In this document: positions 19,354 through 28,297 of the stretch, piece by piece
Numbering within the stretch: the first letter of the stretch is position 1
Layout of the letters: every line of letters begins with the position of its first letter
From: Vibrio fluvialis
GTDB lineage: Bacteria > Pseudomonadota > Gammaproteobacteria > Enterobacterales > Vibrionaceae
Reading direction: 5' to 3'
DNA length: 64,000 bases
NCBI RefSeq assembly: GCF_900460245.1
Contig: NZ_UHIP01000002.1
Coordinates: forward strand, 1,240,001-1,304,000
Notes under the pieces: model-generated
Database searches by the model: none
Seen by the model: only the letters and a program-made list of their open reading frames with translations
What the model was told of the DNA's origin: nothing
Translations under genes and position numbers: made by a program

Positions 19354-19947
19354 ATGAACTTAGAGCGCTATAAAGGGCTGATTTTCGATATGGATGGCAC
19401 ATTGATTGATACCATGCCTGCGCATATCGAAGCTTGGCGTGCAACCGCAAAATTTTACGACTTTCCGTTTGAAGCCACTTGGCTGAATAGTTTGGGCGGT
19501 ATGCCGAGTTTTAAAATTGTCGGCGAGATTAACCAGAAATTTGGCATCGATTTGATTCCGCAAGATGTGGCTGAATACAAAATGAAAGCCTTCGCTGCAA
19601 TGGATGAGAAAAGTGACCTGATTCCAGATACTTTTGCGGTTTTTCAGCGCTTTCTGGGCAGTAAAAAACTGGCCATCGGAACCGGTAGTCAACGTCAGAG
19701 TGCCGAGAAATTGCTAACACGCGTTGGCGTGCTGGATAAGCTGGATGCGGTGGTGACGGCCACTGACGTTGATAACCACAAGCCACATCCTGAAACATTT
19801 CTGCGTGCGTGTGAGCTGATTGGTTTAACGCCGAATGATTGTGTGGTGTTTGAAGATACCGAGCTGGGTAAGCAAGCAGCGCATGCCGGTGGAATGGATT
19901 GCATCATGGTCACCGAAGAGGGATTAAAGTTTTTCCCGCTGCCATAA
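19354..19947 (+). CDS. yqaB: HAD family sugar-phosphatase, YqaB type
   Basis: A 197-residue HAD hydrolase with the nucleophile motif FDMDGT (Asp12, Asp14), the motif II region GTGSQRQ, and motif III/IV DVDNHKPHPETF plus VVFEDTELG. The sequence after the nucleophile (IDTMPAHIEAWRATA) matches YqaB, which dephosphorylates fructose-1-phosphate and 6-phosphogluconate. Diverges from the chemoreceptor gene with a 140-base gap; followed by a bidirectional terminator. Confidence 0.87.
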   Translation: MNLERYKGLIFDMDGTLIDTMPAHIEAWRATAKFYDFPFEATWLNSLGGMPSFKIVGEINQKFGIDLIPQDVAEYKMKAFAAMDEKSDLIPDTFAVFQRFLGSKKLAIGTGSQRQSAEKLLTRVGVLDKLDAVVTATDVDNHKPHPETFLRACELIGLTPNDCVVFEDTELGKQAAHAGGMDCIMVTEEGLKFFPLP

Positions 19948-19961
19948 CGATATCGTCAATG

Positions 19962-19993
19962 AAAAAGAGCTGCCAAAGCAGCTCTTTTTTTAT
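19962..19993. terminator. Bidirectional terminator between yqaB-like and FKBP genes
   Basis: Stem AAAAAGAGCTGC with GCAGCTCTTTTT, CAAA loop, extended T-run on the plus strand. Confidence 0.87.
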
Positions 19994-20010
19994 CCTCATT
20001 CAGTGCAAAT

Positions 20011-20484
20011 TTACTGAATTTCCAGCAGTTCTACTTCAAAAATCAGGGTAGCTGACGGTGGAATCGGACCCGCGCCATTTTTGCCGTAACCGAGGTTCGA
20101 AGGAATATAGAGGCGAACTTTCTCACCAACGGTCATCAGTTGCACACCTTCTTGCCAACCTTTGATTACTTGATTCAAACCAAATACGATAGGCTCGTTG
20201 CGTTGGTATGAACTGTCAAACACGGTGCCATCCAGCAGGCGTCCTTCGTAATGAACTTTTACCCGGCTGTTTGCTTTTGGATGTTCAGTTCCGGTGCCTG
20301 GTTCTAAAACTTCATACTGCAGACCACTCTCTGTGGTTTGAATGTCAGGTTTCTTTGCGTTCTCGATCATGAACGCTTGTCCTTCTGCGATGTTTTGCTC
20401 TGCCGCTTTATGATTATTCCAGGTGCGGTAAATGAAGAGAGCTGCCAGCACAAAGACAACAATGGGTAACACAATTTTATACAT
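20011..20484 (-). CDS. Membrane-anchored FKBP-type peptidyl-prolyl cis-trans isomerase
   Basis: A 157-residue protein from ATG 20484 (MYKIVLPIVVFVLAALFIY), with an uncleaved N-terminal membrane anchor, a short linker and one FKBP domain (about residues 55-157: SRVKVHYEGRLLDGTVFDSS, VIKGWQEGVQLM, YIPSNLGYGKNG, LIFEVELLEI). It should isomerise prolyl bonds in the periplasm. TTG 20499 directly after the stop of the upstream DsbA-like gene would add five residues, but has no good ribosome-binding site. It appears cotranscribed with the DsbA-like lipoprotein gene. Confidence 0.9.
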   Translation of the reverse strand: MYKIVLPIVVFVLAALFIYRTWNNHKAAEQNIAEGQAFMIENAKKPDIQTTESGLQYEVLEPGTGTEHPKANSRVKVHYEGRLLDGTVFDSSYQRNEPIVFGLNQVIKGWQEGVQLMTVGEKVRLYIPSNLGYGKNGAGPIPPSATLIFEVELLEIQ

Positions 20485-20499
20485 GGTCGGAACACTCAA

Positions 20500-21126
20500 T
20501 TAAGGTTGGGTTAGTAGATAGGAGATGGTTTTGCCAATGCCTTCGGCATTTTCATGACCTGCTGTCAGTACCATATATTTGCCATTGACGACAAAGGTAG
20601 GTACAGAGTTGATCTGGCCTTTTTGCGAAATTTCGTCAGCGGTTTTCATCAGAACAAACAACTGTTTCTGCTGCGCTTCATCAAATTCGTACGGGCTTAT
20701 CAGGTTACGGTCTTGGAAAGCTTTATCGATAGCATTTTTCTGATCGGTCAGTGTGCTGCCTTCAGCCATTTGCACGGCGGCGAACAACTCTTGCATCATG
20801 TCATAGTCGGGATTGTGGCCCAACTGCATCACCGCACTGTAGAAGAACATCGCGCCAATCTGCGCGCCTTGGTTAAACGTCACATGGACGCGACCAAACT
20901 GCTGCCCCACCATTTTTTCCAATTCAGGGATCACATCTTCCATGCTGCGGCAGTGGCCACAGGTCAGGGAGAAGACTTCCGTAACGGGAGCGAGGCGGTA
21001 AGTGGCCAGGTTAACTGGCAGAGCCTGATATTGAACGCCTTCTTTGGGAGTCGAGTTGTCACTACAGCCAGCCAGAACCAACAACGCAGCCATAATGCCA
21101 AGAGTGTGTTTAATGAACTTTTTCAT
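20500..21126 (-). CDS. DsbA-like thioredoxin-fold lipoprotein
   Basis: A 208-residue precursor with lipobox LAG-Cys21, so it should be lipid-anchored. The thioredoxin fold has an active site CGHC (Cys56-Cys59) in FSLTCGHCRSME and the cis-proline loop INSVPTF. Most DsbA proteins have CPHC and are soluble, so this is a divergent, membrane-tethered member. It should oxidise or isomerise thiols in the periplasm; the redox direction cannot be told. The FKBP gene follows without a gap, suggesting a folding pair. Confidence 0.87.
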   Translation of the reverse strand: MKKFIKHTLGIMAALLVLAGCSDNSTPKEGVQYQALPVNLATYRLAPVTEVFSLTCGHCRSMEDVIPELEKMVGQQFGRVHVTFNQGAQIGAMFFYSAVMQLGHNPDYDMMQELFAAVQMAEGSTLTDQKNAIDKAFQDRNLISPYEFDEAQQKQLFVLMKTADEISQKGQINSVPTFVVNGKYMVLTAGHENAEGIGKTISYLLTQP

Positions 21127-21278
21127 TGAAAACCAAGAGTTGAATACGAATACCCTGATTTTAGCGGGTTCAAATTGTGAGGCAAACAGAGAAAAAGGGT
21201 TTTGTTACCAATTCGCCATAAAGTTTTCGCTCATCTGCCGATAACTAGAGAGTAGTTTGAAGAATGGATGATGGTTAC

Positions 21279-21893
21279 ATGAGAATTATCGCGCTTTCCG
21301 TATTATTGCTGTTGACCGGTTGTGGTTCCATGTCTCCGATGCAGATGATGGGCAACAACATGCTCGATACTGCGCCGAAGGGTGATTTCGACGTGATTTA
21401 CCCGGACTGGGGCAATACGCCTGCGCCAGTGGCTGCTGGTGTTCATGGTCCGATGGGGCAAACCAGAACCTCAAGTTACGATTCGTTACAGCGTTTCCTG
21501 CTGGACAACGGGATCGACTATGAAGTGATGCCAGGCAATCATGTGATGGTAAAACTGAAAAACACCGTCAAATTTGATACGGGGTCTTCAAACGTCTCTC
21601 AAGATTCAGCTTACTGGTTGAATGTGATGGGCAGTTTTCTGTCACGCGAGCACGGCATTGATGTCGTGATTGACGGACACACTGACAATACAGGCAAGCC
21701 TAAATTTAATGATTCGCTGTCGGTCAAACGTGCCCAGATGGTGAAAAACACCCTGATCCAGAAGAATGTATCACGCGATGCGATTTATACCCGTGGGTAT
21801 GGCGAATATGTCCCGGCATGCACCAACCGCACGACAGCGGGCAGAGCCTGTAACCGCCGTGTTGAACTGCTGTTTATTGTGTCAAACAACTGA
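21279..21893 (+). CDS. OmpA family lipoprotein
   Basis: A 204-residue precursor from ATG 21279 (MRIIALSVLLLLTGCGS) with lipobox LTG-Cys15. The C-terminal OmpA domain (about residues 85-200) carries VKFDTGSSNVS, VVIDGHTDNTG, LSVKRAQMVKNTL and NRRVELLF, which bind peptidoglycan. It should tether the outer membrane to the cell wall. ATG 21264 would place five extra residues (MDDGY) before the signal and is less likely. The CTNRTTAGRAC insertion near the end holds two cysteines that could form a disulfide. Confidence 0.9.
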   Translation: MRIIALSVLLLLTGCGSMSPMQMMGNNMLDTAPKGDFDVIYPDWGNTPAPVAAGVHGPMGQTRTSSYDSLQRFLLDNGIDYEVMPGNHVMVKLKNTVKFDTGSSNVSQDSAYWLNVMGSFLSREHGIDVVIDGHTDNTGKPKFNDSLSVKRAQMVKNTLIQKNVSRDAIYTRGYGEYVPACTNRTTAGRACNRRVELLFIVSNN

Positions 21894-21936
21894 ACAAAGC
21901 CGTACCGAATTTTCAAACCTAATCTGCTTTCAATCA

Positions 21937-21964
21937 CATCCCAGCCTCGGTTGGGATGTTTTTT
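21937..21964 (+). terminator. Terminator after the OmpA-family lipoprotein gene
   Basis: Stem CATCCCA with TGGGATG, 8-base loop, then TTTTTT. Confidence 0.75.
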
Positions 21965-22093
21965 ATCCATATAACCCTAAAGGATATTGATGGCACTCAC
22001 GGTTATGATGTTTTATCGGTACATTGTATGGAAACACAAGGGGGATTTATGTATACAATCACTCCCAAAATTTATAACAACTATTAAGAAAAT

Positions 22094-23656
22094 ATGTCAG
22101 CCACTCAATCATCTATGCAACAAGAAGTTCCTGTTGGCGAGCACGATCAACTGGTTTCAACCACGGATCTTAAAGGTGTCATTACATACTGCAACGAGAC
22201 GTTTTGTCGTGTTGCAGGGTTTCAGGAACACGAACTTCTTGGACAGAATCACAATATTGTCCGTCATGTCGATATGCCGAAAGCGGCGTTTGCTGACATG
22301 TGGAAACACCTCAAACAAGGCCACGCTTGGCGCGGCATCGTAAAAAACCGAACCAAAACCAATGGTCACTACTGGGTAGACGCGTATGTCACGCCTATCT
22401 ATGAAGACGGTAAAATGTGCGGTTATCAATCGGTACGAGTCAAAGCGCAGCGTCAATGGGTAGACATAGCAACTAAAGCGTATAAAGCGCTGCGTGATTC
22501 CGAGCAGAAAGGCCGTCAGTTTTCTCTGAGTATTTCCGCATCAGTTCGCTATGCAATTCTGCTGGGCTCTCTTGCAGCCCCAGCAGCGGCGCATTTCCTG
22601 TCGCTTAGCGGAAATATGCAGCTATTGGCGAGCTTATTGCCTGCCGCTTCATTGGCTTTGTTGTTCCGTCAGGAACTGATTGATACACCAAAACATTTAG
22701 GGCAGTTGCAGTCACAATATGACAGTATCAGTCGCTTGATCTATTCGGGTAACAGCGCGTTTTCCGTTGCGGACTACCACCTGAAAATGGCTTCGGCACG
22801 TATTCGTACAGTTCTCGGTCGTATGGTGGATTCAGCGCGACCGCTGCGTGAGATGTCGGCAAAACTCAATGAGACCAGCGCAGAAGTGGTACAGGCGCTC
22901 AAACAACAGAATCAGGATATTCGCAGTGTGATGCAGGCAACCGATGCGGTGGAAGCGGCTGCCGATTCAGTCTCGAGCAACACACAGGCAGCGTATGAAC
23001 TGATCGACAAAGCGAAATCGCAATGCCTGAAAACCAAGCAAAGCATTGATCAAACGCACCACAATCTTGAAGCACTGTGCGATCAAGCGGAACGTGCAAC
23101 CAGCACTACCTATGCGCTAAATGATCAGGCGCAGCATGTCAGCCAGATGATGGAAGAGATTGGTGGCATCGCCGACCAAACCAATCTGTTAGCGCTCAAC
23201 GCCGCAATTGAGGCTGCGCGAGCGGGCGAACAGGGGCGTGGTTTTGCGGTGGTAGCCGATGAGGTTCGTGCACTGTCCGGCCGTACTCAGAAAGCTACGC
23301 ATCAGATTCAGGCCAGCATTGATAAGATGCTGAGTACGATTGAATCGTGGCAAAGTGAAATCATCGATAGCCAACAGCAGACGCAGGCGTGCGGTGAAGT
23401 CGCTCAGGAAAGTGCGACTCGTTTATACGAAGTAGAACAACTGCTGCTGGATATGCACAACATCGTTGGCGACATGGCTAAATCGGCAACAGCGCAACGT
23501 GAACTGACCAGTGAAGTGAACCAACATGTCCATTCGATTGCCTCAATGGCCACTCAGAATCTGGCTGCTACCAATATGGTTGAAGAATACAGTAGAGACA
23601 TGAACGCGCGAGTGGATGATTTCAGGCAGCTTGCCAAGCGGTTTGAAGAAAAATAA
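22094..23656 (+). CDS. PAS-domain methyl-accepting chemotaxis protein (Aer-like)
   Basis: A 520-residue chemoreceptor without a large periplasmic domain. An N-terminal PAS domain (about residues 18-115, with [29 protein letters not shown]) is followed by two hydrophobic stretches (about 150-195) and a signalling domain with the tip [23 protein letters not shown]. This is the layout of Aer, which senses redox state or oxygen through a PAS-bound FAD. Start ATG 22094. The following terminator is shared with tkt. Confidence 0.9.
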   Translation: MSATQSSMQQEVPVGEHDQLVSTTDLKGVITYCNETFCRVAGFQEHELLGQNHNIVRHVDMPKAAFADMWKHLKQGHAWRGIVKNRTKTNGHYWVDAYVTPIYEDGKMCGYQSVRVKAQRQWVDIATKAYKALRDSEQKGRQFSLSISASVRYAILLGSLAAPAAAHFLSLSGNMQLLASLLPAASLALLFRQELIDTPKHLGQLQSQYDSISRLIYSGNSAFSVADYHLKMASARIRTVLGRMVDSARPLREMSAKLNETSAEVVQALKQQNQDIRSVMQATDAVEAAADSVSSNTQAAYELIDKAKSQCLKTKQSIDQTHHNLEALCDQAERATSTTYALNDQAQHVSQMMEEIGGIADQTNLLALNAAIEAARAGEQGRGFAVVADEVRALSGRTQKATHQIQASIDKMLSTIESWQSEIIDSQQQTQACGEVAQESATRLYEVEQLLLDMHNIVGDMAKSATAQRELTSEVNQHVHSIASMATQNLAATNMVEEYSRDMNARVDDFRQLAKRFEEK

Positions 23657-23661
23657 TGATA

Positions 23662-23692
23662 AAAAAGCCCCGCTCATTGAGCGGGGCTTTTT
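23662..23692. terminator. Bidirectional terminator between Aer-like gene and tkt
   Basis: Stem AAAAAGCCCCGCTCA with TGAGCGGGGCTTTTT, minimal loop; serves convergent genes. Confidence 0.88.
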
Positions 23693-23719
23693 ACTTGGCG
23701 TTCAGCTTAAGAAACGTGC

Positions 23720-25711
23720 TTATGCCAGCAGTTCTTTGGCTGTGTTCACCACGTTTTCAGTGGTGAAGCCGAACAGTTTGAACAGCTCGCCGGCTGGTGC
23801 GGATTCACCGAAAGTGGTCATGCCGATGATACGACCGCCAAAGCCAACGTACTTGTACCAGAAGTCTGCAATGCCGGCTTCGATAGCGATACGAGCGGTC
23901 ACGTCTGCTGGCAGTACCGATTCACGGTATGCGGCGTCTTGTTTATCGAATGCATCGGTAGATGGCATCGACACTACGCGCACTTGCTTGCCTTCAGCAG
24001 TCAGTTGCGTTGCCGCTTCCACAGCCAGCTCAACTTCAGAGCCGGTGGCAATCAGGATAAGCTCAGGTTTGCCTGCACAATCTTTCAGGATGTAACCGCC
24101 TTTAGCGATGTTGGCCAGTTGCTCTGCATCACGCGGTTGTTGAGCCAGATTCTGACGCGAGAAGATCAGCGCGGTTGGCGCGTCTTTACGCTCGATAGCC
24201 AGTTTCCAAGCCACCGCCGATTCTACCTGGTCACATGGACGCCATGTGTTCATGTTTGGAGTCAGGCGCAGAGAAGCCATTTGCTCAACCGGTTGGTGAG
24301 TTGGACCATCTTCACCCAGACCAATCGAGTCGTGCGTGTAGACCTGGATGTTCTGAATCTTCATCAGCGCGGCCATGCGCATCGCGTTACGCGCGTATTC
24401 CATGAACATCAGGAAGGTCGCGCCGTAAGGCACGAAACCACCGTGTAGCGCGATACCGTTCATGATGGCAGTCATACCAAATTCACGTACACCGTAGTGG
24501 ATGTAGTTGCCTGAGAAATCGCTCGCTTCCAGAGACTTCGAGCCAGACCACATGGTCAGGTTAGAAGGTGCCAGGTCCGCTGAGCCGCCCATGAATTCTG
24601 GCAGCAGTTTACCAAATGCTTCCAGCGCGTTTTGCGATGCTTTACGTGACGCAATGTTCGCTGGGTTCGCTTGCAGTTCTGCGATGATGGCGCTGGTGGC
24701 TTCTTCCCAGTTGGCTGGCAGTTCACCGGCTACGCGGCGTTTGTATTCTGCAGCTTCTGCTGGGTAAGCGGCTGCGTATGCGGCAAATTTCTCATCCCAT
24801 GCGGCTTCTTTGGCTGCGCCTGCTTCTTTGGCATCCCACTCAGCGTAGATGTCTGCCGGGATTTCAAATGGTGCGTATTCCCAACCCAGGAATTCACGCG
24901 CAGCTTTGATTTCGTCAGCGCCCAGAGGAGCACCGTGACAATCGTGTGAGCCGGCTTTGTTTGGCGAGCCGAAACCGATGATGGTTTTGGTGCAGATCAG
25001 TGTTGGACGAGGATCGGCTTTTGCCGCTTCAATCGCTGCGTTGATCGCGTCTGAATCGTGACCATCAACCGCTGGAATTACATGCCAGCCGTAAGCTTCA
25101 AAGCGTTTTGGAGTGTCGTCTGAGAACCAACCTTCCACGTGACCGTCGATCGAGATGCCGTTGTCATCCCAGAAAGCGATCAGTTTGCCGAGGCCCAAAG
25201 TACCCGCCAGTGAACACGCTTCGTGCGAAATGCCTTCCATCAGACAGCCATCGCCCAGGAACACGTAAGTGAGGTGGTCAACAATATCGTGGCCCGGTTT
25301 ATTGAATTGTGCTGCCAGTGCTTTTTCTGCAATCGCCATACCTACTGCGTTGGTGACACCTTGGCCCAGAGGACCAGTGGTGGTCTCGATGCCAGGTGCG
25401 TAACCGTACTCAGGGTGGCCTGGGGTTTTTGAGTGCAGTTGACGGAAGTTTTTCAGATCGTCAATCGACAGCTCGTAACCGCTCAGGTGCAGCAGAGAGT
25501 AAATCAGCATTGAGCCGTGGCCGTTGGACAGCACGAAACGGTCGCGGTCTGCCCAGTTCGGGTTTTGTGGGTTGTGGTTCAAGTGACTGCGCCAAAGCAC
25601 TTCAGCGATGTCAGCCATACCCATCGGTGCGCCCGGGTGGCCAGAGTTAGCTTTTTGTACACCATCCATGCTCAGTGCACGGATTGCGTTAGCCAGTTGT
25701 TTGCGGTTCAT
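23720..25711 (-). CDS. tkt: Transketolase
   Basis: A 663-residue thiamine-diphosphate enzyme of the non-oxidative pentose phosphate pathway that transfers two-carbon ketol units. Seen: [18 protein letters not shown], the TPP/Mg site continuing into [20 protein letters not shown]; and the pyrimidine domain [38 protein letters not shown]. It lies downstream of talB with a 106-base gap on the same strand, so the two probably form a talB-tkt unit. A genome usually has a second transketolase elsewhere, so the A/B suffix is not assigned. Confidence 0.96.
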   Translation of the reverse strand: MNRKQLANAIRALSMDGVQKANSGHPGAPMGMADIAEVLWRSHLNHNPQNPNWADRDRFVLSNGHGSMLIYSLLHLSGYELSIDDLKNFRQLHSKTPGHPEYGYAPGIETTTGPLGQGVTNAVGMAIAEKALAAQFNKPGHDIVDHLTYVFLGDGCLMEGISHEACSLAGTLGLGKLIAFWDDNGISIDGHVEGWFSDDTPKRFEAYGWHVIPAVDGHDSDAINAAIEAAKADPRPTLICTKTIIGFGSPNKAGSHDCHGAPLGADEIKAAREFLGWEYAPFEIPADIYAEWDAKEAGAAKEAAWDEKFAAYAAAYPAEAAEYKRRVAGELPANWEEATSAIIAELQANPANIASRKASQNALEAFGKLLPEFMGGSADLAPSNLTMWSGSKSLEASDFSGNYIHYGVREFGMTAIMNGIALHGGFVPYGATFLMFMEYARNAMRMAALMKIQNIQVYTHDSIGLGEDGPTHQPVEQMASLRLTPNMNTWRPCDQVESAVAWKLAIERKDAPTALIFSRQNLAQQPRDAEQLANIAKGGYILKDCAGKPELILIATGSEVELAVEAATQLTAEGKQVRVVSMPSTDAFDKQDAAYRESVLPADVTARIAIEAGIADFWYKYVGFGGRIIGMTTFGESAPAGELFKLFGFTTENVVNTAKELLA

Positions 25712-25758
25712 AATAGATTCCGTAATCGTTAGGATTTAAAAGTTATAGTCGAAACTAA

Positions 25759-25781
25759 AAGGGGAAGCGGGCGCTCCCCTT
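25759..25781 (-). terminator. GC-rich hairpin between talB and tkt
   Basis: Arms AAGGGGA and TCCCCTT flank a GC-rich loop; on the minus strand it is followed by TTTTAG. It may reduce read-through from talB into tkt, or protect the talB 3' end. Confidence 0.5.
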
Positions 25782-25817
25782 GAATTTGATTTCCCTCGGC
25801 GAGGAGTTGTCGAGCGA

Positions 25818-26768
25818 TTAAAGTTTCGCTTCGATCATCGTTTCCAGTTTGCCCTGGTCTACTGCGAAGTTACGGATACCTTCAGCCAGTTTTTCTACCG
25901 CCATTGCATCCAAGTTGTGTTCCCACAGGAACTCAGAATGAGTCATCGCTGCTGGACGTTCTTGAGTACCGTTAGAATCAACCAGTTTCTCAACCACTTC
26001 GCCTTCAGCCGCTTCCAGTTCAGCCAGCAGAGATGGTGCGATAGTCAGGCGGTCACAGCCAGCCAGTTCCAGAATCTCGCCGATGTTACGGAAGCTTGCG
26101 CCCATCACCACAGTTTTGTAACCGTGCTGTTTGTAATAGTTGTAGATTTTAGATACTGACAATACGCCTGGATCTTCTTGTGCTTCGAAGTCACGACCTT
26201 CTTTTGCTTTGTACCAGTCCATGATGCGGCCAACGAATGGTGAAATCAGGAACACGCCAGCTTCAGCACAAGCACGAGCTTGCGCGAAAGAGAACAGCAG
26301 AGTCAGGTTACAGTTGATGCCTTCTTTCTCCAGCACTTCTGCCGCGCGGATGCCTTCCCAAGTTGACGCCAGTTTGATCAGAATGCGGTCGTTTGAGATG
26401 CCTGCATCGTTGTACATTTTGATCAGTTTGCGAGCTTTAACGATGCTGCCTTCAGTGTCGTAAGACAGACGTGCATCAACTTCAGTCGAGATACGGCCTG
26501 GGATAGTTTTCAGGATTTCTTTACCGATGTTTACCGCCAGCATGTCACACGCTTCTTGAACTTGTTCTGCTTTATCGCTGGTCTGTGATTTCGCGTATTC
26601 GATCGCTTGATCGATCAGTGGGGCATATTCTGCAATTTGAGCGGCTTTAAGAATTAGAGAAGGGTTCGTTGTTGCATCTTCTGGCTGGTATTTTTTGATT
26701 GCATCAATTTCACCAGTGTCAGCCACAACAGTTGTAAGTTTACGTAGTTGCTCTAATTTGTTGCTCAT
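25818..26768 (-). CDS. talB: Transaldolase B
   Basis: A 316-residue class I aldolase that moves a dihydroxyacetone unit between sedoheptulose-7-phosphate and glyceraldehyde-3-phosphate. Seen: [14 protein letters not shown] near the N-terminus, Lys132 in [13 protein letters not shown] as the Schiff-base residue (the same number as in E. coli TalB), and [19 protein letters not shown]. First gene of the talB-tkt unit, divergent from a SorC-family regulator with paired operator-like sites between them. Confidence 0.96.
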   Translation of the reverse strand: MSNKLEQLRKLTTVVADTGEIDAIKKYQPEDATTNPSLILKAAQIAEYAPLIDQAIEYAKSQTSDKAEQVQEACDMLAVNIGKEILKTIPGRISTEVDARLSYDTEGSIVKARKLIKMYNDAGISNDRILIKLASTWEGIRAAEVLEKEGINCNLTLLFSFAQARACAEAGVFLISPFVGRIMDWYKAKEGRDFEAQEDPGVLSVSKIYNYYKQHGYKTVVMGASFRNIGEILELAGCDRLTIAPSLLAELEAAEGEVVEKLVDSNGTQERPAAMTHSEFLWEHNLDAMAVEKLAEGIRNFAVDQGKLETMIEAKL

Positions 26769-26903
26769 TTCGATCGTCCTATTCTTTGGGCTAGGCCAGC
26801 GATTCGCTGGGCATTGGCATGCAGGTTAGTTAAGCGAATTGTCATGCAATGACAAGCCTGCTTATGACTAACACAATGTTTTTCAGCGACCGAGCAACTG
26901 TAG

Positions 26904-26936
26904 TGAACATTTGCTCGTTCGTTGAGTAAATGATGT
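26904..26936. promoter_or_regulatory. Operator-like pair 1 (talB side)
   Basis: TGAACATTTGCTCG at 26904 and TGAGTAAATGATGT at 26923 are start-to-start 19 bp apart. They fit a shared pattern TGAGCA-N2-TGNTCA and lie 136 bases before the talB start. Confidence 0.55.
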
Positions 26937-27096
26937 ACCCATATTTATCTTATCTATGCTGAAAGTCAATCGTGATTTACCCTTTATGCCGACTTTTACT
27001 CACTAATTTGATTCGACGTCAGCCGAGACAAATAAAGAAACGTTTGCCTAAGTCATGCCTAGCGTTGCAAAGTAAAAATGCCGTCAAAATATGAGG

Positions 27097-27129
27097 TGAG
27101 AAAATGTCATCCAAGTGAGCAAATGTTGC
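27097..27129. promoter_or_regulatory. Operator-like pair 2 (middle)
   Basis: TGAGAAAATGTCAT at 27097 and TGAGCAAATGTTGC at 27116, again 19 bp apart, same pattern as the other pairs. Confidence 0.55.
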
Positions 27130-27143
27130 ATTCAATTGGCGCT

Positions 27144-27176
27144 ATAACATATGCTACGTCAATGAGCAGATGCTCA
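27144..27176. promoter_or_regulatory. Operator-like pair 3 (regulator side)
   Basis: ATAACATATGCTAC at 27144 and TGAGCAGATGCTCA at 27163, 19 bp apart. The second is a near-perfect inverted repeat (TGAGCA, GA, TGCTCA). The pair ends 44 bases before the start of the SorC-family gene, suggesting autoregulation. Confidence 0.6.
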
Positions 27177-27220
27177 GTATTGGATACCATGCTGAGTAAC
27201 GTAATGATTGAGAGCGTAAC

Positions 27221-28210
27221 ATGAGCGGTTCTAACCAAGATATCTCGGTGGAAAGCACCGATTTGCTGACGGAGATTTCCGTTGCCTACTATCAGGATGG
27301 GGCAACTCAAGAAGAAATTTCCAAGAAGTTTGCCATTTCGCGTGCCAAAGTGGGCCGAATGCTGAAACAGGCGCGTGATGAAGGCATTGTCGAGATCACC
27401 GTGAAATACCACCCGGTGTTCAGTGCCAAGATTGAGCAACGTTTGATCGAACGCTTTGGGGTGAAACGAGCGCTGGTGGCGCTTGACCAACCGAACGAAG
27501 AGTTGCAGCGCCAACAAGTATCGGGATTGGTGTCGAATTATCTCTCCAGCACTCTGAAGAACGGCATGGTGGTCAGTGTCGGTCAGGGGCGCAACGTGTC
27601 ATCGGTAGCGCATCATGTCGGCGTGATTACGCCGCGTGACTGTAAGTTCGTTTGCAGTATTGGCGGCATTCACCCACGTGGCGGTATGTTTAACGCCGAC
27701 CACATTTGCCGTCAGATGGCGAAGAAATACGGTGGAACATCAGAAACCCTGTATGCGCCGGCGTATGCCGAAAACCGCGCGCAGAAACTGGCCTTCATGC
27801 AAAACGCCACCGTCAAGCAAACGCTCGATCTGGCGCGCAAAGCAGACATCGCGTTGGTCGGTATCGGCGACATGAGTGAAAACAGCTACATGGTCGATTT
27901 GGGCTGGTTTACGCCGGATGAAGTGGTGCAGTCGCGTCTGCAGCAAGGCGTGGTCGGTGATTTCGCAGGGTACGACTTCTTTAATGTGCATGGCGAAATT
28001 GCCAACACCGTGATGAGTGACCGCGTGATTGGTTTGGGTATTGAAGAGTTTCGCCGTATTGCCGAAGTGATCGCGATTGCCGCAGAAAACAGTAAGCCGC
28101 TCGCACTGCTCGGTGCGCTGCGCACTGGCGCAATCGATGTGATTGCGACCAGCGTTACCAACGCGCTGACGGTGCTTAACTTAGATGAACAGATGCGAGA
28201 TGCTCAGTAG
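27221..28210 (+). CDS. SorC/DeoR-type sugar-binding transcriptional regulator
   Basis: A 329-residue regulator. The N-terminal helix-turn-helix (about residues 15-60: EISVAYYQDGATQEEISKKFAISRAKVGRMLKQA) is followed by a sugar-phosphate-binding domain (about 65-325) with SVGQGRNVSSVA and ADIALVGIGDMSENS, as in SorC, LsrR and CggR. Members bind DNA as tetramers and respond to phosphorylated sugars. Its divergence from talB-tkt and the paired sites between them suggest that it controls those genes and itself, perhaps in response to a pentose or nucleoside-derived phosphate. The effector is not predictable from sequence. Confidence 0.9.
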   Translation: MSGSNQDISVESTDLLTEISVAYYQDGATQEEISKKFAISRAKVGRMLKQARDEGIVEITVKYHPVFSAKIEQRLIERFGVKRALVALDQPNEELQRQQVSGLVSNYLSSTLKNGMVVSVGQGRNVSSVAHHVGVITPRDCKFVCSIGGIHPRGGMFNADHICRQMAKKYGGTSETLYAPAYAENRAQKLAFMQNATVKQTLDLARKADIALVGIGDMSENSYMVDLGWFTPDEVVQSRLQQGVVGDFAGYDFFNVHGEIANTVMSDRVIGLGIEEFRRIAEVIAIAAENSKPLALLGALRTGAIDVIATSVTNALTVLNLDEQMRDAQ

Positions 28211-28241
28211 CGTGCTGGTATATTGGTCGCGAAATAAAATT

Positions 28242-28268
28242 AAAAAGGCCACTTAACGTGGCCTTTTT
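28242..28268. terminator. Bidirectional terminator between SorC-family gene and sseA
   Basis: Stem AAAAAGGCCAC with GTGGCCTTTTT, TTAAC loop, between convergent genes. Confidence 0.87.
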
Positions 28269-28297
28269 ACCGATTGAGAAGTTACTTCTCAATCGGT
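28269..28297 (-). repeat. 13-bp inverted repeat with the sseA stop codon as its loop
   Basis: Arms ACCGATTGAGAAG (28269-28281) and CTTCTCAATCGGT (28285-28297) are perfect; the three loop bases 28282-28284 are the TAA stop of sseA. Half the stem is coding and half is 3' untranslated. Confidence 0.85.

Larger units (their letters stand above)
26769..27220. other. 452-bp divergent control region between talB and the SorC-family gene
   Basis: No credible gene. The region holds six related 14-bp motifs arranged as three pairs (annotated separately) and presumably both promoters. No clear riboswitch or tRNA-like fold was seen. Confidence 0.6.

Noticed and set aside
17403..23692. Strong inverted repeats as possible mobile-element ends
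   Set aside because: Each lies between gene 3' ends with A/T tracts and is explained as a Rho-independent terminator; no transposase or target duplication occurs.
26769..27220. Possible small RNA or small gene in the talB-sorC gap
   Set aside because: No ORF with ribosome-binding site and no terminator-like hairpin in the gap; repeats fit operator pairs better.
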